NCBI GenBank assembly: GCA_020744425.1
Contig: JAGMUV010000003.1
Location: 2,604,001 to 2,668,000, forward strand
Origin: Dactylonectria macrodidyma
Taxonomy: Eukaryota > Ascomycota > Sordariomycetes > Hypocreales > Nectriaceae
Direction of reading: 5' to 3'
DNA length: 64,000 nt
The position numbers were made by a program, and so were the translations under genes. This document shows, piece by piece, positions 51,296 to 63,140 of the stretch; position 1 is the first letter of the stretch, and each line of letters starts with the position of its first letter. The notes under the pieces are model-generated. The model did not search any database. It had not been told where the DNA came from and was given only the letters and a program-made list of their open reading frames with translations.

Positions 51296-52934
51296 TCAAG
51301 CCAAGACCAGCCCAGACTCGGTCTTGAGGATGTCAGCGAGCGCGCGCAGGGATCCTGCCGCGTTGGCTGTCTCAGGTGCCTTCTTTGGGAACTCGATCAA
51401 GGCCAGACGCAATGCAGCGAGCGCCGCGTTGCCATAGAAGCTGAGGAACCGCTCTTCATGGCCCTCAATCATGGCGCGCAGAACGACGTACTGGGTGTTC
51501 GAGGTCTCATTGGCTGGCGAGTTGACGATTCCAGAAAAGGCCTTCCAGTAATTGACTGGTGGATAAGGGTTGGTCTTCGTCGTCTTGCTAAAGTCTCTAA
51601 GGGACAGGGATGCGAATCCAGCACCGAGACCGGTCATGCGGTCGTTGTGATTCTGTTCGGTGATCCATGACGGGCCATCCTTCTTCCAGCCGAGAGCGAT
51701 GCGTCCTCGCTCTGTTTTGTCGTTGCCGCGATGACCAAAGAGAACCGGGCAAGCAATGCGGTACTTGGCCATTAGGATATCAATCAAAGATTGTCCTCGC
51801 CACTGGAAGTCCTTTTGTGAAAAAATTTGAGCTGTGAAGACTCCCACAGGGTCTGCAGCTTTGGTATTCGCGCCAGCTTCGTTGATGAACTGGTTGATGA
51901 TGCCTTTGGCACAAATGTTCATCAAATAAATAAACAGAGAGGGCAGAGTGGCATCATTGTTCGTAGCACCATCAACTGGCTGTCTCTTGTCCACGACGAA
52001 GAGGCTAACATCGATGGGAGGACTTGGTACTTTGCCTTCTAAGGCATCTCTTAAAGCAGTGTTGATTTTGCTGATCTAGTCATTGTTAGTATGTTGTCCA
52101 AGAGCATAAACACATCTGACTTACAGGCTGGGCATTGGCTCCCTTTCCAGTTGTGAGTTGGCCAATCGAAACGCGAATCTCTCTCCGGTAAGTGCCCATT
52201 TTCCCCTTCAGCGGTGAACCAGCAACCTTGGATTGGGCTTGTAGTTCTTTCCGCAGTTTCTTTAGCTCCTGGTGAATCTGGCTGTACCGATCCTCCGTCG
52301 GCGCTTGCGTTGGTCGTGCTGCTGGCGCTGTAGCAGCTGGAGGGGCGGTAGCTGGTTGTGGCGCGGTGAGGCCGTTTGGTTTTTGGAAGGGGTTGCTCTG
52401 AACAGGAGGCTGGGGTTGAGCAGCAGCGAAAGGGTTGTTTGACGGTGGCTTATTCGGGAGGCTCGATGGTGGGGGAGGAAGTTCTTTCTTCACTTCTGAA
52501 GGCGGTGTTGTCGATGGGGCCAGCTGTTTCGATTCCTTAGCTGGAGGAATGCCATTGGCAACTGCTGCAGCCACGGGCTTAACTGGGGGAGGCGGCGTGG
52601 GTGACCTAGGCGGCTCTGGTGGTGGTCGGGGGATCGTTTTCGCCCGTAACTCCCGTAGCCGTTTCTCTTCTGCAACAACGAGTGCCTCTGCCTTCAGCCT
52701 CTCTTCTTCTTTCCGTTCCTCGTTCATGATGCGTTGATGTTCTAGCTGTAGTTCATGGAGCTCGTAGACCCGGATCGCAGCTCTGCGCACCCTTTCATGC
52801 TCAACCTGTGCCGCCGCCAAGGCATCTCGATGGCTGAGCTCATTGTTGCGGTCGTCGTTCAGGAAGTGGGATGCGAGGTTTCGGTTGGGGCTCAAGGGTA
52901 ATTGAGCTCGCCTTGCAGGCGAGGAGCGGGACAT
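51296..52934 (-). CDS. gle1: mRNA export factor GLE1
   Basis: Nuclear-pore-associated factor that with inositol hexakisphosphate activates the DEAD-box ATPase Dbp5 at the cytoplasmic face to release mRNPs. Spliced as complement(51296..52075, 52125..52934), 529 residues, intron 49 bases, phase 0 (GANAQP|ISKINTALRDALEGK). The N-terminal part has a charged coiled coil (about 40-100, EHERVRRAAIRVYELHELQL and MNEERKEEERLKAEALVVAE), then a Pro-rich linker (about 100-215). The GLE1 C-terminal helical-repeat domain runs about 225-520 (TYRREIRVSIGQLTTGKG, LPSLFIYLMNICAKGIINQF, YRIACPVLFGH, GAGFASLSLRDF, NPYPPVNYWKAFSGIVNSP). Start is the first ATG after stops, matching the short SPARR...N-termini of relatives. 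Confidence 0.93.
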
Positions 52935-55224
52935 GTTCCGAAGTAGATGGTGTTCTCGCGATGGCTATCGGACCTGCATTTGTGGCTGGAAAGGGCGATA
53001 GAGGCCGGTATGTCGTGTGGAAGGAAGGCAGAGAAGGAGAGAGAAGTGTGTGGCTGTTCGAAAGGCAATGTCGAGATGTATCGACCGAGTAGAGCCTGTA
53101 TGTCAGGTGTTGGTGTTCCCTTATTCCCGTTCCATGTAGAGAAGATTGTTTTGGTTGCGATTGTGCAGACCTTTGTGAGTTAGACTGGAGGTTGAACTGT
53201 TGCATAAGTACGTACCTATGCGCGTTGGCGGTTGCTGCCAGGTGTAGCGCCAAGAACTCGGCCCGCTAAAATAAAGTCCCGACACTGGGAGACGACAGGT
53301 TGTGGCGCATGAGTTCAGCCACATGTCATGTGGCGGTGCTGAACCACGTCTACCTCAAAGCCTTCCTCTGAAACATGTTTAAATGGCTCCGGCACAGAGC
53401 TGAGACGGTGACGCCCGCGATGTTCGAGGGATGAATAATGAGGACTGATGAATTTGGAAACGACTTGACAACGGACTGAATCACGGAGACATCTCGAACA
53501 GGGCGACCTGGGATCTGGAACATGGTAGCGCAGCTAACTGGTTCTGGAACACGGCCAATTCGGCCGACTGAGAAAGAGGCGAAACAAGACAGGGGGTCTT
53601 GTCTGAAGGGTTACATCGGATGGCGTCCTTGTGGAGGGACGACGGCTCAAACATTGAGCTTGGGGGTGGCCATTTTAGGACAGTTGGAAGGGACAAAGTT
53701 ACGCATACGGTGGCTGTATTGATATCTACCTACTTACAGTCAAAGCGAACCGGAGAGTAAATGTTGACCTACGTAGGTAATGTACTCAAGTACAGCCAAT
53801 AACCCAGAGGCGCATTGAAGGGAATTGATAAATGTCATCCCCAGGGCAGCAGCCATGGCTAGGTTGACGATTGCGCAGGGAGGGAGAAAAGCGTTGACCC
53901 CACTCAGGGAGAGCTTGGCAAATTTGAACGACGGGGAGCCGTGGAGCACCTGACCTCGGCGTAGGGGACCCAGAGTTGTGCATAGGACGGAGTACTTCGT
54001 ACAGAATACTGAACACGAAGGTGGAGGTCGCCTGGCAGCTGGTTTCTCTTTAGAAACGCTTGCCTAGGGATACGGGCTGGGGGGGCATGGGCGGATGGAC
54101 GGGCACGGACATGGTAATGGTTGCTATTGTTGACTAGGCTAGGAGGGAGTAATTGTAGGTGGTTCTTGGTGATGGTGATGGTCGTTGGAGAGTGGAGTCG
54201 TGACGAGACAAAACAGACAAGACGCAAACCGGAGCCGGCTGGGCAGTGACTGCAGAGCAAAGCTGGGATGATAGAGATCACCAGGTGCAATGACTTCGTG
54301 GCTGGGATTTACAAACAGCAAAAACAGGCCCAGTATCCCGACTCATCTCGCCAGTCTCTTTGTACTGCCCCTCAATGACGTGGGCGAGCGACTCCCGACT
54401 CCCTGTCCGTCTGGCTCTCTGGCTGGGTTCCAGTCACCAGTCAAAGGTGCAGCAGTTGATGGTGATCCTTGGAGTCTCACCCCTGACGCCAGCGGAGGAC
54501 GGGTCAGGCAATCAATCACGCAGCTCATCCACTGCAGGGGGGTCTGACCTCTTGAAGGGGGAAGCTCTCCAATCCCAGTTCTCTGTACTACAGTGATACT
54601 GCGCATTTAGTCATTGGCATGGTAGCACGGCTGTGATGATCTGGGGGAGACAACGCCACACAGCCAAGCCCAAGTCCAGCTGCTCAGGAGCAAGACCATG
54701 CGCTGCAGTTTAGCGGTTTTGCACATGGCCACAGGGCTACTCCAGGTCTGTCCGATTGCCACCCGTGAGCCATGATGCAGTTGGGAGGGATTCATGGAGG
54801 GAACGAGCGCCGGCCCGCTTGCTAGGCGTCTGTAGCTCAGGGATCCCTGGTGGAGTTCTCCCGTGCAACGCAGCTTTGTCCGCGCGCCAGTCTCAGCGTC
54901 AGGGCTCTTGGATTGGAGCCTCCGTGTTAAGCAGCGGGTCCTCGTCCTTGGGCTGGGCGCTGGCGAGTTGACGGGATGGATGAGTGAGTGTAGATGGCAG
55001 CAACACAAACAAAACACGATTGTGGGCGTCAGCCAGCTGCTGCGCCTGTAACATCTCATCCGCTGCCGATGACGCCCTCCAACGCCACCCACCCCAAGAC
55101 ATCCATCCAGCCATCCATCCATGCCTATACTTGGATCCGACAGGTCTACCGTAGCATGTTAGGGTATCTGACCCCTCTCGCCACGAGACGGGGCCAATGT
55201 TTCGCCGGGCGGCCCGTCAACCGT

Positions 55225-55350
55225 GCGTCTGTGTAAATCTGTACGTATGTTGAAGGTGCATGCGTGTGCGATGTGTGTGTGCGTAGGTTTCTGCGTGTAC
55301 GTGTGTTGTATCTCACCCTCGGTACGAGTCTGTGTCTATGCGCACATGTT
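55225..55350 (+). other. Alternating purine/pyrimidine (TG/CG/CA) tract
   Basis: Long imperfect run of GTGTGCG, GTGTGTGTGCG, GCGTGTACGTGTG and ATGCGCACATG-type steps, a composition known to favour Z-form DNA under supercoiling. Non-coding. Confidence 0.5.
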
Positions 55351-55959
55351 GATGCGTTCGTGTTGTCATGGCCGGTCTGCGTCTCCGTGTACGGAGTCGC
55401 TTGCGGTGGATAGGCGGTAGGTCATGGAGAAGGTGGTAAGACAGCAGTGGATGAAGACAGAACCCTGTGAATCCGGCCCAACTCGTGTCAGTGCTTCAGC
55501 TACGGGGTTCCAACTACCTTACCTACGGGTGCCTGGGGGTGCTTGAGGATAGACTGGGCAGTGAGTGAGGGGCGCTGGGGGAGACGGGAGTCCACTAATA
55601 GCTGTTAGCTTGTAGGGGACTAGCAGTAGCAGTCGACCCCATATTTTGGAGGCGGTTAGGCCCCGGTCCACCACAGGCCATCTATCCCAGGTACCTTGGC
55701 CGCTTTCTTCTGTGTCTGGCACTAGCAGGCTAGACTCGCCTGGGCCATCAGCTCTCTCTTTCTCAGAGCAACCGCCACCTTGAGTGTGGTCCCCCAGTGG
55801 AGAGGTTTGGTGGTAGTTGGCCAGCCAGGTACTCCGTAGACCGAGGGTGCCATCCATAGCAGGGTACGAGAGGTAGGGTAGGTAGGTACTTCACCCAGGG
55901 AGGTAAGGAAGAGGGAGGCAGGTAGGTAGGAGGTAGGTTGGTTTCTCCCACGTAGACTA

Positions 55960-56240
55960 AACCTCCACCTCCACCTCTCCTGTTCATATCCATCCATTCT
56001 CTCCCACTCTCACTCCCGCCTCCCATCTCTTCCATCCACAATCCCTTCTCTCCCGAAATCTCCTCCCCTCTCTCTCTCACCAGGAGCTGGACTTCCATCC
56101 ATCCCGGTCTTCTCTTCTCGTCGACACATCATCCTCTTCATCGCCGCCTTTCCTGCCACACTCCTTGGCTCTGTTCAAGCTCGCACACCCTCCTTTTGGG
56201 CAAACTCTGTCCCGCCTTGCCATCGCCATCCGTCCATCGC
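55960..56240 (+). promoter_or_regulatory. ssd1: C/T-rich SSD1 leader with CNYTCNYT motifs
   Basis: Strongly pyrimidine-rich on the coding strand. It contains matches to CNYTCNYT, the motif reported for yeast Ssd1 binding in target 5' leaders: CATTCTCT at 55995-56002, CTCTCACT at 56007-56014, CCTTCTCT near 56044 and CTCTCTCT near 56070. Pyrimidine-rich core promoters are also common in fungi, so binding is inference; the transcription start is unknown. Confidence 0.4.
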
Positions 56241-56445
56241 CATCGCCATAGCCATCGCCATTCCCCAAAAAACGTTCGCACTCGTCGTCTGAACAACAGG
56301 TCCCGCCGAAACCCGCCGTCATCTCGGCCGCTACATCGCTTCCCGAATCAGATTACACCAATCTGCCAGCTCGACTCGATCCCTCCCCATCCCGACTTCG
56401 ACCTCGACGTGCTAAATAAAAAGTATTTGCTTTCGACTGCCCATC

Positions 56446-59400
56446 ATGGAGCAGCAAGCACAACAACCCCCGCAGCCGCAGCCCCAGCCGCAACAGCAGC
56501 AGCAGCCCCAGCAGCAGCAACAGCCCCAGCAGCAACAGGTTGGCGGCGTCCCTGGCCCTGCTGGGCGCAGGCTGCACATTGCGCATCGCCGGAGCCCTTC
56601 TGAGCTGACGCCTTTGATGAGCATGTTTGCCAATCCAGGAAGTGAGTCTTTACATCTCTCTCCTCTATCTATCTTGGCCCCTCCCTGCGTGATGGCGTCA
56701 CCTGCAACCTCAACCCCCACCCCCCAGTAGATGCATCTCTTAATCATCATTACTGCTTGAATCTTTCGCTACCCGCATAAGTCTTGCCTTTACGTACACA
56801 TAATTCATCTCCATACTAACATTGCTTCTCTGCAGTGGAGCAGCTTGCCATCCAGCAGCAGATTGAATTGCTGCAGCAGCAGCAACAGCAGATCCAGGCT
56901 ACGCAACAGCAATATGTCAACATGGGAATGGTGCCCCCGGGACAGCCCATGGTTCCCGGTGGCGGCTTCAATCCTTTGCAGCCCATGCCCAACATGACGC
57001 AAAACGCCTTCCAATTCCCAAACCAAATGCCACAACAAAACATGGCTCCTCCGACTCAGCCACTGTCACATCGCCGTAATCAGTCGGCACTTCCCAACAT
57101 GGGTATGGGACCTCCCCCCGCTCCCTCAGCTGGCGCTTCTGGGTCCAACTTCGGAAACTTCGAAGCCCCCAGCGGTCCCGGCCGTGAGAATGCAGGTGGC
57201 AGAGGTGGCCGTGGTGGCGGTGGCGCTGGTGGTGGTCACCAGAGACGTCACTCCTTGGCTCTGGCCGACGCCAAGAAGGCCGCCGAAATCGCACAGCAGA
57301 AGCGAACCACGAGCGGCTTCTCTTTCCCTGCATCCCCTGCCGAGAAGCCTGATGAGCCTGCCAAGCCAGCTGCTCAGGCGACCCTCGATGCTCCCGCCGC
57401 CCAGACCTCGAACCGTGGTGGACGTGGTGGTCACGGCCGCAGTCAGAGTATGGCCGTCAATGGCCGTGGTGCTGGCCGTGGTGGTTCCGCCAACCTCACC
57501 GTTGACAATGAGTTCCAGCGCCGTGGAAGCCACAACCGAACCGGCTCCCGTAACTTCGAAGGCAATTGGCGGAACCAGACTCAGACCCAGGCTCAGACCC
57601 AGGATCAGCCTGCCAATGCCGGCCAGAACCAGGCCGGCTTCCAGCCTGGTCATCGCAGTCGCGGCTCCGTGAATCAATCTGTCTCCAACATTGGTGCTTT
57701 CCAGTACAACCCCAATCAACCCCAGGTTATGCAGCTGCCCAACCAAATGATGATGCCCCAGATGTACGGGCAGCAGTTGAACCCCATGCAGCTTGGCCTT
57801 CAGGCTCTGCAGGCTGCCCATATGAACGGTCAGCAGTTCATGGGACTTCAGGGCGCTCAGCATGGTGGTCAGCTTGGCGGACAACAGCAGCAGCAGCAGC
57901 AACGAAAGACCCTATTCACTCCTTATCTCCCCCAGGCCTCCCTCCCTGCACTTCTCGGAGATGGCCAGCTTGTGTCTGGTATCCTCCGTGTCAACAAGAA
58001 GAACCGCAGCGACGCTTATGTCACAACTCAAGACGGTCTCCTCGATGCCGACATCTTCATTTGCGGTAGCAAGGACCGAAACCGTGCGCTTGAGGGAGAT
58101 CTTGTTGCCATCGAGCTCCTTGATGTTGACGAGGTTTGGTCCCAGAAGCGCGAGAAGGAAGAGAAGAAGAAGCGCAAGGACATTACTGACACTCGATCTG
58201 GATCTACCAACCAGGGCAATCGGGACTCGAACAACAACGACTCCAACCCCCCGGAAGGTGGTATTCGCCGACGTGGCAGTCTTCGACAGCGTCCCACTCA
58301 GAAGAAGAATGACGACGTCGAAGTCGAGGGCCAGAGCCTCCTCCTTGTCGAGGAGGAAGAAATCAACGACGAGGCCAAGCCGCTGTATGCCGGCCACGTC
58401 GTTGCTGTCGTTGAGCGTGTCGCTGGACAAATGTTCTCAGGAACTCTTGGCCTTCTCCGACCTAGCAGCCAGGCTACAAAGGAGAAGCAGGAAGCAGAGA
58501 GAGCTGCTCGAGATGGTGGCAACTCTCGCCACAACGAACCCCGTCACCAAGAGAAGCCCAAGATTGTCTGGTTCAAGCCTACCGACAAGCGTGTGCCTCT
58601 TATCGCCATCCCCACCGAGCAGGCTCCTCGCGATTTCGTCGAGAAGCATCAGGATTACGCTGACCGGATCTTCGTGGCCTGCATAAAGCGCTGGCCAATC
58701 ACTTCTCTTCATCCTTTCGGAACTCTTGTGGAGCAGCTTGGCCGCATGGGCGACCTGAAGGTGGAGACTGATGCTCTTCTTCGAGACAACAACTTTTCTT
58801 CGGATGAGTTCTCCGAGGCCGTCCTGCGTAGCGTGGGTCTCCAGGATTGGTCGCTCGATAAGGAAGATGAGGCTGCCCTCGCCGCCCGCCGAGACTTCCG
58901 CGACGAGAAGACCTTTACTGTTGATTTCAACGGTGGCGCCGAGTTGGGCAACGCTATCCACGTCAAGTCTCGCCCTGATGGCAAGATCGACATTGGTATT
59001 CACGTCCCTGACGTTGCTCACTTTGTCAAGCCCAACTCCCTAGTTGACCGAGAGGCCAAGAAGCGAGGCACCTCTGTCCAACTGAGCAACCGCTTCTGCG
59101 CCCTGCTCCCTCCGAAACTGGCCGGTGAGGTGTGCTCTCTAAGCCCCGAGCAGGAGCGCCTAGCTGTCAGTGTGGTATTTAGTGTGAACCCGCACAATGG
59201 AACCGTTGCTGAGGGCGACTCTTGGATCGGCAGGAGTATTGTCAAGAGCGCTGGCAAGGTTTCGCTCCAGGACATTGACGATGCTCTGGCCAGCCCTTCC
59301 ACCTATGCGAACGCTACTGTTCCTGTCAACACCATTCAGATCCTCAATGCTGTTGCCCAGAAATTCCGCGAGGCTCGTCTTAACGCTGGCGGCGAGCCCA

Positions 59401-60805
59401 TCGCCCCGCTCCGTCTCTTGCAGCAGCTGGATGACGAGAACAACCCTGTCCAGGAAAACCTCTTTGATTCTACCCAGGCTCTTGAGCTTGTTGAGGAGCT
59501 CATCCACAAGACCAACGCGTATGTGGCGCAGCGCCTCGCTGAAGGACTTCCTGAAAAGGCCATCCTTCGTCGCCAGGCCGCTCCCAACCCACGACGCCTG
59601 CAGACTTTTGTTGAGCGCATGACTGCGCTTGGCTACGACATTGACTCCTCCAGCAGCGGGGCACTTCAGACCAGCCTCTTCCAGGTTGAAGACTCTGATC
59701 TGCGGAAGGGTATGGAGACTCTGATTGTCAAGTCGATGCAGCGAGCCAAGTACTTCATCGCTGGAAAGAGTGGCAAGCACCTTCGGTCGCACTACGCTCT
59801 GAACCTATCCTTGTACACTCATTTCACGAGCCCAACCCGTCGCTATGCTGATATTGTTGCCCACCGTCAGCTCGAGGCGGTCCTCTCTGAGGGCAAGATC
59901 GAGTTCACTGAGGACATTGACAACCTTGTTAAGACGGTCGAATCTTGCAACACCAAGAAGGACTCTGCTCAGAACGCGCAAGATCAGAGCATTCACATTG
60001 AGGCATGCCGCACGATGGACAAGAAGCGCCAGGAAGCCAACGGCGATCTCATCGCCGAGGGCATTGTTGTTTGCGTGTATGAGTCTGCGTTTGATATTCT
60101 TATCCCCGAATGGGGCTTCGAGAAGCGAGTTCACTGCGACCAGCTACCTTTGAAGAAGGCCGAGTTCCGCAAGGAGAAGCGTGTGCTCGAGCTTTACTGG
60201 GAGAAGGGCGTTCCAAGCTCCGCATATGTGCCCGAGGATGAGCGGCCTAAGGCTGCTGCTTCAATGCGGGCCTCGAATGCTGCGGCTGCCCAGCGAAAGG
60301 CCGAGGAGGCAGAGCGTGTCCGAAGGGAGCAAGAGGAGGCGGCCCGCAAGCAGACAGAAACCGGAACTATGTCGACGGACGCTGAGAACGCTCTCTTTGA
60401 TGATGATGATGACGACAACAACTCAGATGTCACCGAGGCCATGGCCGGAGCTTCTCTGGCAGAGCGCCCTACCCAGAGCGTTCCGGGATCTCCTGCTCGA
60501 TCTACATCGAACGCCGGAGGTCTTCACCGCACTCGATCCGACTCGAAGGTGCCGGTTGGTGAGACGATTGAGACTCACCTGAGCAACAAGGAGAAGTACT
60601 TGAGCCTATTCTCTCTCCGTGAGGAAGGTGGCGAGTACATTCAGGATGTGACGGAGATGACGCGGGTCCCTGTGATCCTAAAGACCGACCTCAGCAAGAG
60701 CCCACCGTAAGTACCAAGCGAGCTTCGTCACTTTAGAGTTTTTTCGTGCTAACTAAACGCCTTAGATGCCTGACGATCCGGTCACTGAACCCATATGCTC
60801 TGTAA
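56446..60805 (+). CDS. ssd1: SSD1/GUL-1 mRNA-binding translational regulator (inactive RNase II family)
   Basis: Cytoplasmic RNA-binding protein that represses and localises mRNAs for cell-wall and growth proteins; called GUL-1 in Neurospora, where it works with the NDR kinase COT-1. Exons 56446..56641, 56836..60706, 60766..60805; 1368 residues. The 40-base last exon supplies CLTIRSLNPYAL. Residues 1-130 are Gln/Pro-rich and prion-like; 130-420 are Gly/Arg/Gln-rich with five HxRxxS sites for NDR/Cbk1-type kinases (Ser52, 149, 204, 269, 302). Cold-shock/OB region about 422-640 (FTPYLPQASLPALLGDGQLV). RNB region about 650-1090. At the catalytic loop FTVDFNGGAELGNAIHVK the first Asp remains, but the later acidic residues of active enzymes are replaced by E-L-G-N, so the domain should bind but not degrade RNA. 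C-terminal OB-like domain, then an acidic tail with DDDDDDN. Confidence 0.95.
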
Positions 60806-62283
60806 TGGGAGATGAAACATGGAGTGAAGAGGTGAAAATGTTTAGTGAAGCCGGGCTAGTTTATTCGTGAACTATAGCCAGCTACGGATTACGGGTATAT
60901 CATTTTGTGGGGAAGCAGTTGCACTTATGCGGATGATGAAGCGAGGCGCGATGGGAGAGGGTGGTGGTAATATGGAGATACGCCCGAGGTAGTCAAAATG
61001 AAACCCCTGTCACCATAAGATGTCATAAACAAACGATTTAGCGTGGTGAATCTGTAAGCCTGTGAAGGTAATGGTGTGGATGGCGATGTCAAACCTCAGA
61101 TGAGAAATCAAATGACGTGAGTTGGATCATGGTCACAAGGCCAGCCATGTGCTTGCAGATGGAGCTTGCAATGAATGGTGAGACCAAGCCATGAAGGAAA
61201 TGACAAAAAGGGTGACAAGGCTCAGCTAAGCAACCCCCTCTGTGCTTCAGGATTGCTTGAGGCTGGGCCAGGATGAAGTCTGGCGGAACTTGGGACGAAG
61301 ATGAAACGGCACAGCTCTACGGAGTCGTATTGAGGTTTTTGGTTGCGGTGCCGGTTTCAACTGCGCGTTAGGCGCTACTACTAAGGTTCCTCGGCGGAAG
61401 CCACGTACTACTACTCTGCGTAGGTAGGTTTGTCTGGCTGTGACGAACCGTGTCCATTGGGATGCTAGTACATAGTACCGCAGCTGCTATATCATGACTT
61501 GGTTATACTTGGCTTGTCCCCCATTTGACATCCTCGTCGCCTCGGACACAGTTGTCTAAGCGATGACGGTAGGCTAGGCGCAGTTAGTGATAGTGATAAG
61601 TTAAAGGTTTAGTTAAGCTCAAATAAGCGGGACCAGGGTGTATAGAGTTGTCGGGGGGAACAGAAGCCGAGAGTATGTAGCTTCACACCTTCATGGGCGA
61701 TTTGATGAGATGCCGGCTTCATTTTGCCCAAGACGGATGCGGATAGCAATTAAGCTGGATGGAGAACGGAATCTCAATTCTCGGATCGCAGGCCCGCCAA
61801 AACATCCAGGGCCCAACTTTGTTCGTCTCTTCCGCGATGGAGACTCGTTGGGTGTCTCAGGGGGGGAGAGAAACAGCCCTGTCATCGGGAAGCGGTAGCT
61901 CTCGAATGCCACCGCCCATCTATGTGATCACCTCATCAAAGTGTGTGTGATGAGATGAGATGCAGTCACCAACACAATCTGAATCCCCACTGTTCTCTCT
62001 CTCGGCAGCAAGCGAGACGCCCAGCCCGGCAGAAACGCATCTTGACACCGGGGTCGGGCCTCGTCGCGTATCAAGAGCGTTTCGTGCGCGGCGGACGACT
62101 CACGGGCCGGACATGGGGGGTTTTATAGCTTACTATGTACTGGGATGGGGCCGACTTTCGGGTTGCCTCTTTGTTGTTATTCGGCTTTTGGGGTAATTGC
62201 ATGGTAGTAATGGTTACCTTTACTCTGGGGTATACTCGATCCCGATATGACTTGGGTCTTGGTGAGAGCTTCGTCCCCTCCCT

Positions 62284-62294
62284 CCCCCCCCCCC
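62284..62294 (+). repeat. Homopolymer run of 11 C
   Basis: Uninterrupted C run in the distal upstream region of the Rds1-like gene. Confidence 0.9.
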
Positions 62295-63048
62295 CACCCT
62301 TCGAGACCCGTGGAAGAAGGGGTGCTCGGCAGCGTTTCACCGCGACGCCAGTGTCGCAACTTGCACAGAAGGCGTGTGAATGCCACCAAATCCTCTCCCA
62401 TCACTGGCCACGGCGCGCAAGGCAATTGCTCCGTACGCGTTGAGCATTGCCATCTTGGTCTCTTCATAGCGAGGCAAGGGTGGTACGGAGTACTCTCTCA
62501 GCGCTAGATCAGATCGCCAAAGCGAAACCCGCCAAGGCCTGTCTCTCTGCACACCTTTTTTTTTTTTTTCGTCTGGTCTCGCTTTCTCGGATCCATCTTG
62601 GCGCCGACAAGCCTCAACTGGAGCCCCCCCCCAGTCCAGGCTCTAGAGTCGCATTGCCCAACCCCGACGACGGATCTTCGGTGAGCCGTCGGCACAGTTA
62701 CATGCATGGCCTGGTTGGAACGCCTCTCTCTCCCCTCCCCCCTCCCCTACTGGATCTGGAACTGACTGGCCCTCATGATATCATAAGTAGGCCGCCGTTT
62801 CTCTCTCTGTCTGTTTCCTCGTTCCTGTCTCTCATCCCACCGGTCCCAATTCCCCAACCCACTTACCAACCCAAGAGTCGATCTCTTTCAGAAGAAGCAC
62901 TGGCCTGCTTTCTAACGATATTGACTATCTCTTCGTGTTGTTCCGCTCTCTTTCGGACCTGTCTCTCTTTCCCGGATCCTTAACCTTCTTCGTAATAACC
63001 CTTTACACCCTCTCGCTGGCTGGCCCTTCGCACTCTCTCTTCAATTGC

Positions 63049-63060
63049 AAATAAAAGATA
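63049..63060 (+). promoter_or_regulatory. TATA-like element of the Rds1-like gene
   Basis: AAATAAAAGATA lies about 85 bases upstream of the ATG at 63141, followed by a C/T-rich stretch and an A-rich sequence just before the start codon, typical of strongly expressed fungal genes. Confidence 0.45.
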
Positions 63061-63140
63061 CCCGAGATCCCTCATCTCAACGTTATTTTTATCCCCTTCG
63101 AAAAAACAAAAGAAACAAAAACTACAACCGATATTCAATC

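Larger units (their letters stand above)
52935..56445. other. 3.5 kb GLE1/SSD1 divergent region with long SSD1 leader
   Basis: It contains the GLE1 promoter (to about 53300), a gene-poor middle, an alternating purine/pyrimidine GT/GC tract (55225-55350), clustered TAGGTAGG motifs (55870-55940) and a strongly C/T-rich stretch (55960-56240) ahead of SSD1. No convincing open frame. Confidence 0.65.
60806..63140. other. 2.3 kb intergenic region, SSD1 to Rds1-like gene
   Basis: SSD1 3' flank, then the promoter of the Rds1-like gene. Notable are GTAGGTAGG near 61421, an 11-C run at 62284-62294 and a 14-T run at 62556-62569, followed by a C/T-rich leader to 63140. Frames present are short or overlap homopolymers and are not supported as genes. 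Confidence 0.7.
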
